Shown here in pieces: positions 16,728 to 27,300 of a stretch of 32,606 nucleotides of DNA. The position numbers and the translations under genes are program-made. Every line of letters begins with the position of its first letter. The first letter of the stretch is position 1. Under the pieces are notes generated by a model. The model did not search any database, was not told the DNA's origin, and saw only the letters and a program-made list of their open reading frames with translations. The stretch is from a virus, in the IMG/VR virus record IMGVR_UViG_3300047557_003468, positions 1-32,606 of that record, one strand, 5' to 3'.

Positions 16728-17668
16728 TGCCGTCCACTTTAAATCCAACGTTTGCTCAGATTTTAGAAAGCTCGAGGCAGCAGCAAAAAGCACAGCGATC
16801 GATTTATCTTGGGAGAGTTACGCATATTATAACCGGACCAAATTACGAAGGTACAACTAGTCGAGATCCACTCTACAATGATCCAACGGATATAGGTAAG
16901 ATCTGTTTTCAGATGATAGATACTATACAGGATAGATCTTCACAAGGGGTTGGTAACCCTGTTGCCAAACCTTTAATGTCAGATCTTAAAAAACTACCTT
17001 TGCTAAGTGAGATTGTTGCTATAGTAACTGGACCCAGTATTGATACTGTTGATCAAAAAGGCTTACAAGAGTATTACTACTTGTCAACTTATAATGTTTG
17101 GAACTCAAGTCACCAAAACGCAATACCAGATCCAGGAGACTTATCTGAGTTTGCTAACTCGCAGGATAGAAACTACGAACAATCAGCAGCAGTAAACCAA
17201 GCAGTAAATCTAAATGACCCAGCGACAGTAGCTTATCCTTTAACTCCTAGCTTTTTGGAGAAGTCTAATATAAAGACACTAAGACCTTTTACAGGAGATG
17301 TAACAATTGAAGGAAGGTGGGGTAATTCGATACGATTTGGATCAACTACAGCAGTTCCCACTGAAAATCCGTGGTCTTCCCAACCTCCAATAGGTAATCC
17401 TATTACAATCATAAGAAATGGTCAAGGAAGGCAGTTAGATGATACTGCTTGGATACCAACAGTAGAAGACATCAACAGAGATCCTTCCAACATCTACCTA
17501 ACACAAGGACAAAAGATAGTTATAGACGACATCCAGAACAACTTTAGTTTAGCTACACTTGGAGTCGCGTTAACAAGTAATTACTCAGCTGCTATACCAA
17601 TACAAGAACAATTAGCAGACTACGATAGCATATCACCATCTGAACAAGATAAAAGACTAATAGGATAA
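16727..17668 (+). CDS. gp5-like baseplate hub/spike protein, OB-fold part
   Basis: 313 aa. Residues about 26-105 fit an OB-fold (YLGRVTHIITGPNYEGT, DIGKICFQMIDTIQ, PLLSEIVAIVTGPSID) as in gp5/VgrG-type hubs. Near residue 194 DVTIEGRWGNSIRFGST and NPITIIRNGQGRQ are characteristic of hub proteins of marine T4-like phages, as I recall them. It acts at the centre of the baseplate, where the spike pierces the cell envelope. No lysozyme domain is visible, unlike T4 gp5. Coupled on both sides by TAATG overlaps; the next gene looks like the missing spike tip. Confidence 0.75.
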   Translation: MPSTLNPTFAQILESSRQQQKAQRSIYLGRVTHIITGPNYEGTTSRDPLYNDPTDIGKICFQMIDTIQDRSSQGVGNPVAKPLMSDLKKLPLLSEIVAIVTGPSIDTVDQKGLQEYYYLSTYNVWNSSHQNAIPDPGDLSEFANSQDRNYEQSAAVNQAVNLNDPATVAYPLTPSFLEKSNIKTLRPFTGDVTIEGRWGNSIRFGSTTAVPTENPWSSQPPIGNPITIIRNGQGRQLDDTAWIPTVEDINRDPSNIYLTQGQKIVIDDIQNNFSLATLGVALTSNYSAAIPIQEQLADYDSISPSEQDKRLIG

Positions 17669-18096
17669 TGTATACACCCCAATTTCCATATTTAGGTAAT
17701 CAAGCCATTGTTAGCTCTGGCAGGGTTGTAGTACACTCTTACGATGATTTCATATTTCATTTTGGCAAAAAAGGAGTAGCTATATCAACACCAGCAACTG
17801 TGACAATGGATGTTGGAGAGAGAGCTATAATAGCAGCTCCTAAGATAGAATTGGGATACAACGCAGAAGCAAACGGTCAACCTGTTTTACTTGGAAACAG
17901 CACTGTGACTCAACTAGGAATACTATGTGATCAGTTGATTGAACTAGGAGATGCTCTTTCAAAGCTAACTGAAAAAGAACCGGAGAAAGCTATTCCACTC
18001 ATTGTAAAAGCAGCTCAGACTACTAGAGATTTGTCTAAGCAAGTTAAAACACAACTTGAAGTTAACTGTCTCTCAAAAGCAACATACACTAACTAA
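17668..18096 (+). CDS. Spike-tip-like protein (separate C-terminal part of gp5 type)
   Basis: 142 aa. The first 80 residues are a run of short strands (NQAIVSSGRVVVHSYDDFIF, FGKKGVAISTPATVTMDVGE, RAIIAAPKIELGYN, QPVLLGN), the pattern of the C-terminal beta-helix of gp5-type spikes. The last 60 are helical (LCDQLIELGDALSKL, PLIVKAAQTTRDLSKQVKTQ). In T4 this domain is fused to the OB-fold protein; here it is a gene of its own, overlapping the hub gene by 1 bp. Confidence 0.65.
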   Translation: MYTPQFPYLGNQAIVSSGRVVVHSYDDFIFHFGKKGVAISTPATVTMDVGERAIIAAPKIELGYNAEANGQPVLLGNSTVTQLGILCDQLIELGDALSKLTEKEPEKAIPLIVKAAQTTRDLSKQVKTQLEVNCLSKATYTN

Positions 18097-20003
18097 TGGC
18101 AGGGATTGGAGTAGCACTTGAAAAATTAATACTAGCATCTGCAAAAGCAGTGGCAACTCTGCAAGTAGGTGTCAATAAGGTGTTGTGGGGAAGTGCCAAC
18201 AAACAACCAGTAGCATCAGCAAAGTACGATTCAAAAACTGGTAAAGTAACCTACACAACCACTAGAACAACACCAACACCCCCTAAGAAGCAGACTCTTA
18301 TCAACTCTGGTTTATTTAATGCTTTGGATGCATTAAACAGGGTTGACCTATGTAATATAATAACGTACTTTCTTGATAACATTAATATTAAGAAAAAACC
18401 AAGACCTCCAAGAGAAACTTGGACCGGAGCTCAGAAAGCGTTCTATACGCTTCAAGACAAGGCTTTAGTCGTTCAGATAGCAATTGATAAATACACAGCG
18501 TTTCCGACCGTTTTTATAGGTAATTATTTAGGAACGGGACCCGATCCACTTACAATGGATCAAGCTGTGACTGGTTCTGGTGCACCGTTGGGACAGACTG
18601 ATATAAGTGGTACAGATGTAAGTAAGTATAACATGTACAACTTACTTCAGAGTATCAAAGATTCCTTTGCCGACAGAGTAAACTCAGCGTTAGGAGGAGC
18701 CCTGACACCGGAGGAAAAAGCGATAGCAGCCGAAGTCCCAGGCTTAACTTTGAATCTAAATTTTGTTGATAATTTTATTGCAAGCATCTCAAAGTATACA
18801 GATTACAGAGAGATCTCAAATGAGGATTTTGTAAAGCTGCAAGATCGAATTAATAAATTGAGAGCTGTATGTGTAGTTATCAATACGTTAGATTTTAAAA
18901 GTGCACTTGCTTTGGCAGGTAACTTTTTGAATGTGGACGTAAGAGCTCAAATACAGGAACTGAGTAAGTTTGTCGATCCAACTAAAATTATACCAACCTT
19001 AAAGCAGATAAACAATGCTATTAGATCTTTTATTAACATAGCAACAAGGCTACAGAATCTAATAACTCAAGCGCAGTTTGTAATAAAAATAGCGATTATA
19101 ATTATAAAGGTCTTCAAGTTTATTAGAGCATTCTTCTTGGCGTTACCATTACCTAGCATGTTTACTACCACAGGTATAAACATAGCTTTGAACGAAGCAC
19201 ACAATGCTGCAAAAGAAACTCAGAAAGGGCTAATAAAGATCCTGAACGAAGTAAATGCATTACTATCAGTAATACTAATATTTACTAGATACTTACTAGC
19301 AAATGCAAACGAGTTATTAACCAGGTTGGATAGATTGCTAGCTACGTTAGAAGGATGTGAAGCAGTTAAAGATTCTGATGTAATAGCAGAACTTAAACAA
19401 ACCAGAGATGCCTTATCAGCACTCAGGGATAACCTAGCTGCTTACATAACACAGTACGACTCAAAAACTAATCCAGATAGTACAGAGTTTGGTCAGTATA
19501 GCATTAGGGTCGTAGACGAAGAAGTAGTGGATAGATCAATTACAAACAAGCGTAGAAGAGGAATAGCACTCGATCAGTACGGTGTGATAGTGACACAATC
19601 TGATCTAACATTCGCTACCAACACCCAAGTTATCATAGGAGAGGTGAAGGTTAAATTAATTGCAGCAGGTCTCGTCTTACCATCCTTAGCAACTTTAGAT
19701 GGTTCAGATTTAGCAATAATTAGTGAATCGGTAAACTATTTAGATAGTAATGACTTACTAGATGATAATTTGAACATAGAAGCAAACTTCTCAAGTGATA
19801 CTCCTGATAATGAAGATGAAAGTAAAGGACTCGGTCTCAACGCCTTTATAAACAACCTACCAGGAGGCAAAAGATTGAGAAAGAGGGTGAGAAGACAATT
19901 GGCTAGTGCATCAGAAAAACTAGGATCACAGATAGAAGGAGAAAAAGTACAAACATCTCAAATAACAAACACAACATCTACAATCAATAGTTTAGCAGGC
20001 TAG
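18096..20003 (+). CDS. Large helical virion protein, possible tape measure or hub component
   Basis: 635 aa. Mostly helical with long heptad-like stretches (LKQINNAIRSFINIATRLQN, LLTRLDRLLATLEGCEAVKD, ELKQTRDALSALRDNLAAYI) and a strongly hydrophobic segment at residues about 326-355 (FVIKIAIIIIKVFKFIRAFF). Hydrophobic segments in long helical tail proteins are typical of tape measures, and the length is near that of T4 gp29 (590 aa), but the position between spike and gp25 and the Thr/Pro-rich region near residues 45-65 are unusual. I do not recognise a family; virion location is inferred from coupling on its 5' side. Confidence 0.6.
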   Translation: MAGIGVALEKLILASAKAVATLQVGVNKVLWGSANKQPVASAKYDSKTGKVTYTTTRTTPTPPKKQTLINSGLFNALDALNRVDLCNIITYFLDNINIKKKPRPPRETWTGAQKAFYTLQDKALVVQIAIDKYTAFPTVFIGNYLGTGPDPLTMDQAVTGSGAPLGQTDISGTDVSKYNMYNLLQSIKDSFADRVNSALGGALTPEEKAIAAEVPGLTLNLNFVDNFIASISKYTDYREISNEDFVKLQDRINKLRAVCVVINTLDFKSALALAGNFLNVDVRAQIQELSKFVDPTKIIPTLKQINNAIRSFINIATRLQNLITQAQFVIKIAIIIIKVFKFIRAFFLALPLPSMFTTTGINIALNEAHNAAKETQKGLIKILNEVNALLSVILIFTRYLLANANELLTRLDRLLATLEGCEAVKDSDVIAELKQTRDALSALRDNLAAYITQYDSKTNPDSTEFGQYSIRVVDEEVVDRSITNKRRRGIALDQYGVIVTQSDLTFATNTQVIIGEVKVKLIAAGLVLPSLATLDGSDLAIISESVNYLDSNDLLDDNLNIEANFSSDTPDNEDESKGLGLNAFINNLPGGKRLRKRVRRQLASASEKLGSQIEGEKVQTSQITNTTSTINSLAG

Positions 20004-20024
20004 GCTATAAAACTAACTAATAAA

Positions 20025-20034
20025 ATATTTATAA
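20025..20034 (+). promoter_or_regulatory. Candidate late promoter box ATATTTATAA
   Basis: In the only gap (35 bp) of the 16.7-22.7 kb operon. The box ends 4 bp before the ATG at 20039, so it may serve an mRNA starting at or inside that gene. Confidence 0.4.
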
Positions 20035-20038
20035 TCGT

Positions 20039-20473
20039 ATGGCAAAGTTAGATTTACTTAGAAAAATTATAAGAGAAGAGGTATCAGCAGTGTTTCAACA
20101 AGAGCTGGCATCCATACTCAAAGAATCTATCTTAAATAGGGGATCGAACACGATAGTTGAAACCAAACAACCCACTCAACCTAGGATTCCAGGAACGTTA
20201 AATACAGCACCAGCCAAGAGGGTTATACCTCCTAACCTAGGTGCTGGAAATCCGTTGAATGCTTTGTTAGCTGAAACAGCTATGAGTATGACAACAGACG
20301 ATTACGAAAGCATGGGAGGAATTTCAAGTGAAAGAGAATCACCTATAGTAGAGTCTGTAAATGATATGTTTGCAGCAGCTAGACCAAGCTCAAATTTAGA
20401 TGCAATACAGATAAATGCGGTACCAGATTTTACTGGTATTATGGCTAGAATGAAAGAAAAAGGTGAAATATAA
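20039..20473 (+). CDS. Small virion-operon protein of unknown function
   Basis: 144 aa. Residues 1-30 (MAKLDLLRKIIREEVSAVFQ, QELASILKESI) form an amphipathic helix of the 'LRKIIREEV' type common in small phage proteins. The rest is Pro/Ala/Asn-rich and probably extended (PRIPGTLNTAPAKRVIPPNL), ending in a short helix. It overlaps the gp25 gene by 1 bp (TAATG), so a baseplate assembly role is likely by context only. Confidence 0.65.
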   Translation: MAKLDLLRKIIREEVSAVFQQELASILKESILNRGSNTIVETKQPTQPRIPGTLNTAPAKRVIPPNLGAGNPLNALLAETAMSMTTDDYESMGGISSERESPIVESVNDMFAAARPSSNLDAIQINAVPDFTGIMARMKEKGEI

Positions 20474-20883
20474 TGGCATATTCGGTAAGAAATAGAAGTG
20501 TATTAGATCTGAGACCGTCCACTGGGATTGGAGTAGCACTTCCTTTTGACTCACCAGGTGTCTTCAGAACAGTATACACTACAAAGGATCAGATCAAATA
20601 CAACTTGATAAATTTTCTGTTGACTGATAGAAGAGAGAGAATCTTCAATCCATCCTTTGGAGCTAATATAAGAAGTAGGCTATTTGAGCAAATAACACCT
20701 GACACCTTTGATACTTTGGACACTCAAATAAGATCGGGAATAGAACAATACTTCAAAAACGTTGTGATAACTGATTTAACTTTTGAACCAGACCCTGATC
20801 GTAATCTAATAACAATTCAGTTCTCCTATTTGATAAGCAATACAGGAGAATCGGACAATGTAATTTTAAACCTAAATGGCTAA
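20473..20883 (+). CDS. gp25-like baseplate wedge protein
   Basis: 136 aa, the normal size for the GPW/gp25 family. The family pattern is visible: TTKDQIKYNLINFLLTDRRE then RIFNPSFGANIRSRLFEQIT (the 'R..NP.FG..l...LFE' core), DTLDTQIRSGIEQYFKNVVI and the terminal strands NLITIQFSYLI. In T4 gp25 sits in the baseplate wedge and starts sheath assembly; the family has the same fold as TssE. Overlaps the gp6 gene by 8 bp. Confidence 0.9.
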   Translation: MAYSVRNRSVLDLRPSTGIGVALPFDSPGVFRTVYTTKDQIKYNLINFLLTDRRERIFNPSFGANIRSRLFEQITPDTFDTLDTQIRSGIEQYFKNVVITDLTFEPDPDRNLITIQFSYLISNTGESDNVILNLNG

Positions 20884-22729
20884 CAAGGACGTAAGATACT
20901 TAAATAAGGATTTTAACAGCTTTAAAGAAGCGTTAATAGAGTATGCTAGGGCCTACTATCCTAACAGCTATAACGATTTCTCAACATCGTCGCCAGGAAC
21001 TATGTTCATCGACATGGCTTCTTATGTAGGAGATGTACTTTCGTTCTACCTGGATAATCAAGTACAAGAAACGTTCTTGGAGTATGCTAAGCAGACAAAC
21101 AACTTATATGCACTAGCTTACATGCTAGGGTACCGACCTAAAGTAACTTCAGCAGCTTACGTAACCTTAGATGTTTACCAACAAGTACCAGCTACTGGAG
21201 TAGATTATCTACCTGATTTCAATTACGCATTGATAATCGACGAAGGAATGCAGGTTAGGTCTAACATTAATACTTCAAATTACTTTTATTGTCCTAATAA
21301 AATAGATTTCAGTTTATCATCTTCCATTGATCAAACTGACATATCAGTTTATACAACTGTTGGTGGAAATCCAAACACATACTTGTTTAAGAAAACAACA
21401 CAAGCAATCTCTGGACAAATAAAAACAACAACGCTCACTTTTGGATCAGCTGAGAGGTTTGCTATAAGGAATATCGAAGATAGTAATATAATAGAGATAG
21501 TAAGTGTCGTAGACAATAACGGAAACAAATGGTATGAAGTACCGTATCTAGCTCAAGATTACATCTTGAATCCTGTAAAAAATACAGCACTAGCATATCC
21601 TACTTTGTATCAAGAAGCAAACGAAGTTCCGTATATTCTAGAGAGATTAGACGTACCTAGACGTTTTGTAGCCAGGTTTAAGAATGAAACAACATTACAG
21701 TTAGAGTTTGGTGCAGGCTTGATTGAGGCTTCTGGATCAGTTCCGAATCCATTCAATGTGGGAATTGGTACTGTGAACGGTATCGATCTACTCAACACTG
21801 CTTTTGATCCTACCAACTTTGTTTCCAACAACTCATACGGTCTAGCACCTACTAATTTAACTTTAACTGTAACTTACATTGTAGGTGGTGGTGCGCAAGC
21901 CAACGTACAAGTAAACGAACTAACCTACCTATCATCAGCCGTAACATCATTTGCAGGTACAACAACACCTGCTACAGCAGAAACAATCAGAGCAAGTCTT
22001 GCAACTGATAACAGCGTGAGAGCAGTAGGAGGTGGTGATGGAGATACTCCAGAAGAGCTAAGATTTAATACCTTAGCAATGTTCCCATCTCAAATGAGAG
22101 CTGTCACACAGCAAGACTATCTAGGTATAGTTCTAGGAATGCCTCCTAAGTTTGGACAAGTTGCAAAGGCTTATGTGACAAAAGATGATGCAGTATTCGG
22201 ACAGTACTTAGTAGGTCAACCAGGGGAAAGAGATCCATTTGCAACATCCATATACGTACTAAGCTATAATGCAAACGGAGAACTCGAGAGACCAGGACCA
22301 GCTATACTAAGAAACATACAAACGTATTTAGGTGATTATAGAATGCTCACCGATACCATTATACTCAAACCAGGCTACATAGTTAACATACAAGTCAACT
22401 TTGACATAATAGTAAGGCCTAACTACGCAGCTAGAGAGGTTATAGGTTACTGTTTAATTGCTCTAAAAGACTACTTTGCAAGAGATAAATGGCAGATGAA
22501 TCAACCTATTATATTAAGTGAAATCTATACACTACTTGATAGATTAACTGGAGTTCAGACAGTGCAAAAAGTCAACATTACCAACATATCAGGTAATGGA
22601 TATTCTGAATATAGTTACGATATGTCAGCAGCGACTCTTAACGGAGTTGTTTATCCATCCCTAGATCCTTGTATTTTTGAAGTAAAATATCCGGATGTAG
22701 ACATTAAAGGACGCGTAGTAACACTATAA
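20876..22729 (+). CDS. gp6-like baseplate wedge protein (baseplate J family)
   Basis: 617 aa, close to T4 gp6 (660 aa). The N-terminus VRYLNKDFNSFKEALIEYAR and NDFSTSSPGTMFIDMASYVG DVLSFYLDNQ is the usual start of long J-type wedge proteins. Near residues 386-420, GGDGDTPEELRFNTLAMFPS and AVTQQDYLGIVLGMPPKFGQ match the baseplate-J core ('E....R......AVT..DY'). It links neighbouring wedges into the baseplate ring. Immediately downstream of gp25, the usual partner, with an 8-bp overlap. Confidence 0.88.
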   Translation: MANKDVRYLNKDFNSFKEALIEYARAYYPNSYNDFSTSSPGTMFIDMASYVGDVLSFYLDNQVQETFLEYAKQTNNLYALAYMLGYRPKVTSAAYVTLDVYQQVPATGVDYLPDFNYALIIDEGMQVRSNINTSNYFYCPNKIDFSLSSSIDQTDISVYTTVGGNPNTYLFKKTTQAISGQIKTTTLTFGSAERFAIRNIEDSNIIEIVSVVDNNGNKWYEVPYLAQDYILNPVKNTALAYPTLYQEANEVPYILERLDVPRRFVARFKNETTLQLEFGAGLIEASGSVPNPFNVGIGTVNGIDLLNTAFDPTNFVSNNSYGLAPTNLTLTVTYIVGGGAQANVQVNELTYLSSAVTSFAGTTTPATAETIRASLATDNSVRAVGGGDGDTPEELRFNTLAMFPSQMRAVTQQDYLGIVLGMPPKFGQVAKAYVTKDDAVFGQYLVGQPGERDPFATSIYVLSYNANGELERPGPAILRNIQTYLGDYRMLTDTIILKPGYIVNIQVNFDIIVRPNYAAREVIGYCLIALKDYFARDKWQMNQPIILSEIYTLLDRLTGVQTVQKVNITNISGNGYSEYSYDMSAATLNGVVYPSLDPCIFEVKYPDVDIKGRVVTL

Positions 22730-22733
22730 TAAA

Positions 22734-23981
22734 ATGGCAGTATATCAAATATTTCCTTCAGCTGATGCAACTGTTTACTCGAGATACCCACTCAAGAACA
22801 CAGGAAGAGATCCTATTCTTGAGGTATCAGTTGACAATTCACAGGATGGATTAAGGTATCTTAGTCGGGTAGGTATAACTGATAACCCTTACTACACCTA
22901 TGATCTAGCTGCCAACAGCAACTATTCAAACTCAGACGCATATTTTCCAACCGAGTCAATTAAAAGAGCAGTACTCCAGTTTTCAAATTCAGACATAAAC
23001 AGACTAAAAACATACGCCTCACAATCCATAAGTGGATCTTGGGAAGCTAATTTAGTAATGTATCTTGCATCTGCACAGAACTTGAGTACGACGTATTCAT
23101 TGGACATTTTTGCTGTAACACAGTCTTGGTCTATGGGAACAGGACAGTTTGCACAAGTACCAGAGGCTAGAAATGGAGTAAGCTGGACCTATACAGGAGA
23201 TGCATTAAACTCCCCTGCATGGATAACCGGAGGAGGAAGTTGGAACCAATCTTTATACTCTACACAGAGCTTTGACTATATGTCAAATAAGGACATAAAT
23301 GCAGATATAAGTCCAATACTAAATGCATGGTTTAGTGGTTCAACACCAAACTACGGATTGATTGTCAAGCATCCAAATGCGATTGAACAGAACACATCAT
23401 CCTTTGTGGATCTAAAGTTCTTCTCGGTTGACACACATACAATCTATCCACCAACAATACAGTTTAAGTGGAGAGATGATTATTACTATCCACAAGGAAC
23501 AAACTACGTACTTGATAATCAAATCACAGTCGTATTAGCAAATAATCCAGGAATACTGAAGCAAAACGAAGTATACAAGATGAGAACTGGGGTTAGGTAC
23601 ACCTATCCTACAAGACAGTTTACAACTTCATCTGTTTACTTAACTAGCCTTTACTTCTCTGAGAACACGTACTGGGCTTTGCAAGATGTGAAGACTGATG
23701 AGATAGTAATAGACTTTGATCCTGTGTATACAAGGCTCAGTGCTGATAGCGTAAGTAACTACTTTACTCTATACACAAGTGGATTAGAGATTAATCGTTA
23801 CTACCGAGTTTTGATAAAAACTAGCATATACTCTACAACTTACGGACCGCTATCATTGTATGATAATCAACAATCATTATACGATGCCTTGTCTCTTTAC
23901 GGACCCAATGACTTAGCTCTCTTACCAGCTGAAGAAGTTATTTATACGAATCAAAACCTAGTATTTAAAATAACGGGATGA
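22734..23981 (+). CDS. DNRLRE-domain virion protein
   Basis: 415 aa. The first 250 residues are beta-rich and have DNRLRE-like features: IFPSADATVYSRYPLKNTGR, a strand IKRAVLQFSNSDINRL, YSLDIFAVTQSWSMGTGQF and INADISPILNAWFSGSTPNY. DNRLRE modules occur in surface and tail proteins and are thought to bind carbohydrate or stabilise long proteins. The C-terminal 150 residues are another sheet domain rich in Tyr. It starts 4 bp after gp6 and overlaps the next gene, so it is probably a wedge-associated protein. Confidence 0.75.
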   Translation: MAVYQIFPSADATVYSRYPLKNTGRDPILEVSVDNSQDGLRYLSRVGITDNPYYTYDLAANSNYSNSDAYFPTESIKRAVLQFSNSDINRLKTYASQSISGSWEANLVMYLASAQNLSTTYSLDIFAVTQSWSMGTGQFAQVPEARNGVSWTYTGDALNSPAWITGGGSWNQSLYSTQSFDYMSNKDINADISPILNAWFSGSTPNYGLIVKHPNAIEQNTSSFVDLKFFSVDTHTIYPPTIQFKWRDDYYYPQGTNYVLDNQITVVLANNPGILKQNEVYKMRTGVRYTYPTRQFTTSSVYLTSLYFSENTYWALQDVKTDEIVIDFDPVYTRLSADSVSNYFTLYTSGLEINRYYRVLIKTSIYSTTYGPLSLYDNQQSLYDALSLYGPNDLALLPAEEVIYTNQNLVFKITG

Positions 23982-24325
23982 TGCAACAAGAAGTTAATTT
24001 AATAAAGGAGGTATACGGTAGAAACACCTATACAAGGGTTATAGATACCTCTTTTACGGAACTATATGTGCCGGTTACAGCATCTCTAGCTGAACCTACA
24101 ATAACAGTTGAAGAGTTCTTTGATCTCTATAACGACTTGTTTTTTGAGATACCACCAACTGGAGAGGTAAACTCACATGAGTATTTGGTTAAAAGAAGTA
24201 CTGAATATTTAGGAGGTGGTGTTCTAAGTGACACAGAAAAAGCTTATATTGAGGAGATTAACTCTCTAAGACAACAGCTTCTTGAAGCAAATCAAAATTA
24301 CTTAAATCTAACTAAGATAGTGTAA
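23978..24325 (+). CDS. Small baseplate-operon protein with C-terminal coiled coil
   Basis: 115 aa. The frame opens with two consecutive ATG codons overlapping the previous stop (ATGATG). A strand-rich first half (VYGRNTYTRVIDTSFTELYV) leads to a helix TVEEFFDLYNDLFFEIPP and a terminal heptad-like helix EINSLRQQLLEANQNYLNLT, suggesting trimerisation. No family recognised. It overlaps the 1546-aa gene by 1 bp and probably helps mount it. Confidence 0.65.
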   Translation: MMQQEVNLIKEVYGRNTYTRVIDTSFTELYVPVTASLAEPTITVEEFFDLYNDLFFEIPPTGEVNSHEYLVKRSTEYLGGGVLSDTEKAYIEEINSLRQQLLEANQNYLNLTKIV

Positions 24326-27300
24326 TGGAAGTAGTCGACGTTAAATATTTAGGATCTGATGGACAGTATCAAAATTACAGTCCAGTTGATCTAGCTTTGA
24401 TCAACAAAGCTTTCATAACACCGAGTTTTGGTGATTTAGACGACTACGTTGAATATTTCATAAAAGATTTAGATGGAAATATTCTTGATGCTAACTACTT
24501 TGGTACACAATACGAACGAGGAACAGATGTCAATCCATTATCAGGTACAACAACCACAGTAAAGTTAGATCCTGAAACAGATGTAAGAAATGCTGGATAT
24601 AATAGAGGAACTGTAAATATTAAGTACAATTTCTTCAAGACTTACTTACAATCTACTCCTTTTACTGAGAATAACTTCTGGATAAAGGAGATATCAACGT
24701 CCAGGACTGAGATTAAAGTAGCTAGACAGGATCTATCAAACTCACAGCTAGCTAACGCCTTTAACATATTCAACACAGCGTTATCAGCACAAACATACTA
24801 CCCCGACTTCCTTCTTAATTTTGGAAACGATATCCAGGTAATAGCTGTAAATGCAGTTTACGTAGAAGAAGGTTTAAGTGGTTATATAATTTTTAAGTTA
24901 TACGAACCGCTACCTGATCAGTTTGATCTAAAATCTACTTTTTGGGTTGTAACACAGGTAGCAGAATCAGCAGAGTTCAACGTTACGACTACAGTTGAAC
25001 CTGAACCAGTTGAAGAACTTACAAGACTAAGAGGTCCAAACTACAAAGTAGCAATCAACGATTCGGTAAGTCAAACAACACCTTACTACACCTATACAAA
25101 TTTATTTGCCACCTCCGTAAGCTCATCTTTTCAGCAGTTAAGATCAATGATGGATGAAAAGGGAGTGAGTATAAACGTCGATTATAGTAATTTTGAAAAC
25201 TTCGTACACTTTTCATCTGCAACAGAGAGACTCTACAACTTCGTGTATAAGCTTCAGCTTATCGAATCCGCTTCTGCAGGTTTAGCAACGACTAATACGT
25301 CAACAGCTAAAGTACTTCTTCAAAATCAGATAAACAGTACGATAGAGAAGTTTGATGGTTACGAGTACTACTTGTACTTTCAATCCGCATCAACAGCTTG
25401 GCCAAAAAGTACAACCGACTTACCATACTTACTGTATTCAGTGACGTCATCACAAGCAGTAAATTGGCTGGGAAGTTCGGAGACATTACCAACAGCAACA
25501 TCGCTAAGCAACTATTATTCAGCTTCTTTTTATGACAATAATAATCCAGATTTACTGGAGTATACGACGCCTGCTTACATTAGAGATGACGTAAGTAATG
25601 AACCCTATCTAGTGTTCTTAAACATGATAGGACAGCATTTCGATAACATCTGGATTTATCTAAAAGACGTTACAAACCGATACTCAGCTGAAAACAATCC
25701 GTTTGTTGGTATATCGTTGGATGAGGTAGGTAATGCACTCAAATCTCTTGGTTTAAAACTATATACTAATACTAATATATCGGATAATATCTACTACTCG
25801 TTGTTGGGTATAAATGGTGATGGAAACCTTTTACCTCCAACTGGATCAGAAGTTATAACGGAATACGTCACATCTAGCATAGAGACATTACCTGCAGATC
25901 AAATCAATGCAGAATATTATAAACGATTATATCACAATCTAGCTTACTTATACAAAACTAGAGGTACTGATAGAGGTGTTAGAGCATTAATAACAACCTT
26001 TGGTATTCCACCTTCAATCTTAACAGTACATGAGTATGGTGGTTATAATATGTACGATGTTGCTGGTATACAAGAGATCGACAATATAAAGATAACTACT
26101 GGTAGTGTACTTGAAATATCAAGTAGTCTACTGTCACCCTACTCAACACTACAATACTACGATAACAATAAGGATAGGACTTCAATAACAGTACAAGTAG
26201 GCTTCTCACCAGCGGATTCTATAAATGCTAGCATAACATCATCAGGGTATATTACAGCATCGAATCAACCTGGTTACTTTAATATAATGCAGTTTATTGG
26301 AGCACCAGATCTTCAATACTCTAGCTCCTACACACCACTTGTACAGCTTGGAAATACTTACTTTAATGCAGAGTATACCAGTAGGTATGATGTGTGGGAC
26401 TTTATAAGAATTATTAAGTACTATAATAACACACTGTTCAAATTACTTAGAGATTTTGTGCCAGCTAGAGCCAGTGCAGATACTGGTATAGTAATCAAAT
26501 CACATATTTTAGAAAGGAATAAGTACCCAAGAAAAGAACCAACTTTTACAACAAGCTCCAATGACGCAGACTATGAACTACTAGAAGTATCAGGTTCAGA
26601 TGGTGGATGTGTAATAGGATCAACTGAATTTGTACAAGCCTTTCCTGTGCAATATAGTGCATACAGCACACCACTGTTGCAGTCAAACGGTACTGTTTAC
26701 GTGAGTTCATCTGACGATGTTCAAAAGTACAACGGTGAATTTAGTGGTAGCACTATCTATGCAGAGGTTAATTATTTTCCTCAAACCGAATACTCAAGCT
26801 ACATCTATCCATGGACTTCATCCGTACCAGCTCCAAATAAGATTATGTTCACGACATATTCACTGGATGCTACTTTCCAGAATATAACTGGATCGGTTAT
26901 TTCTCAAAGATTTCTAGACCTAGATTACAATAGCAGCCAGCTAGTTCCTGTCAATTACGGATTGGTAACACAGTCTTTAAGTAGATCTTTGGTGATCGGA
27001 TTTGTATCTCAAAGTAGTCAACCCTACTCACAATTTGCACAGTACCAAGATTATAATCAGAGTTTTAGACCTATAACAATACCAAGATATAGTGGATCTT
27101 ATTTATCAGGACGCTACTACAACAGTCACAGCTTAGGTGATGTATCTTACGGTGAAGATCCTGTCATAGACTACACATCAAAGAGAGTTGGATTTTTTAA
27201 TCAAATAGAAAGTAGTTCCTTCCTACCAGGAAAAGTAAACGCGTCGCTAGCTTACTTAGCAGATGTTTCTGGTGGTTTGTACGAACTAAACCAGAATAAT

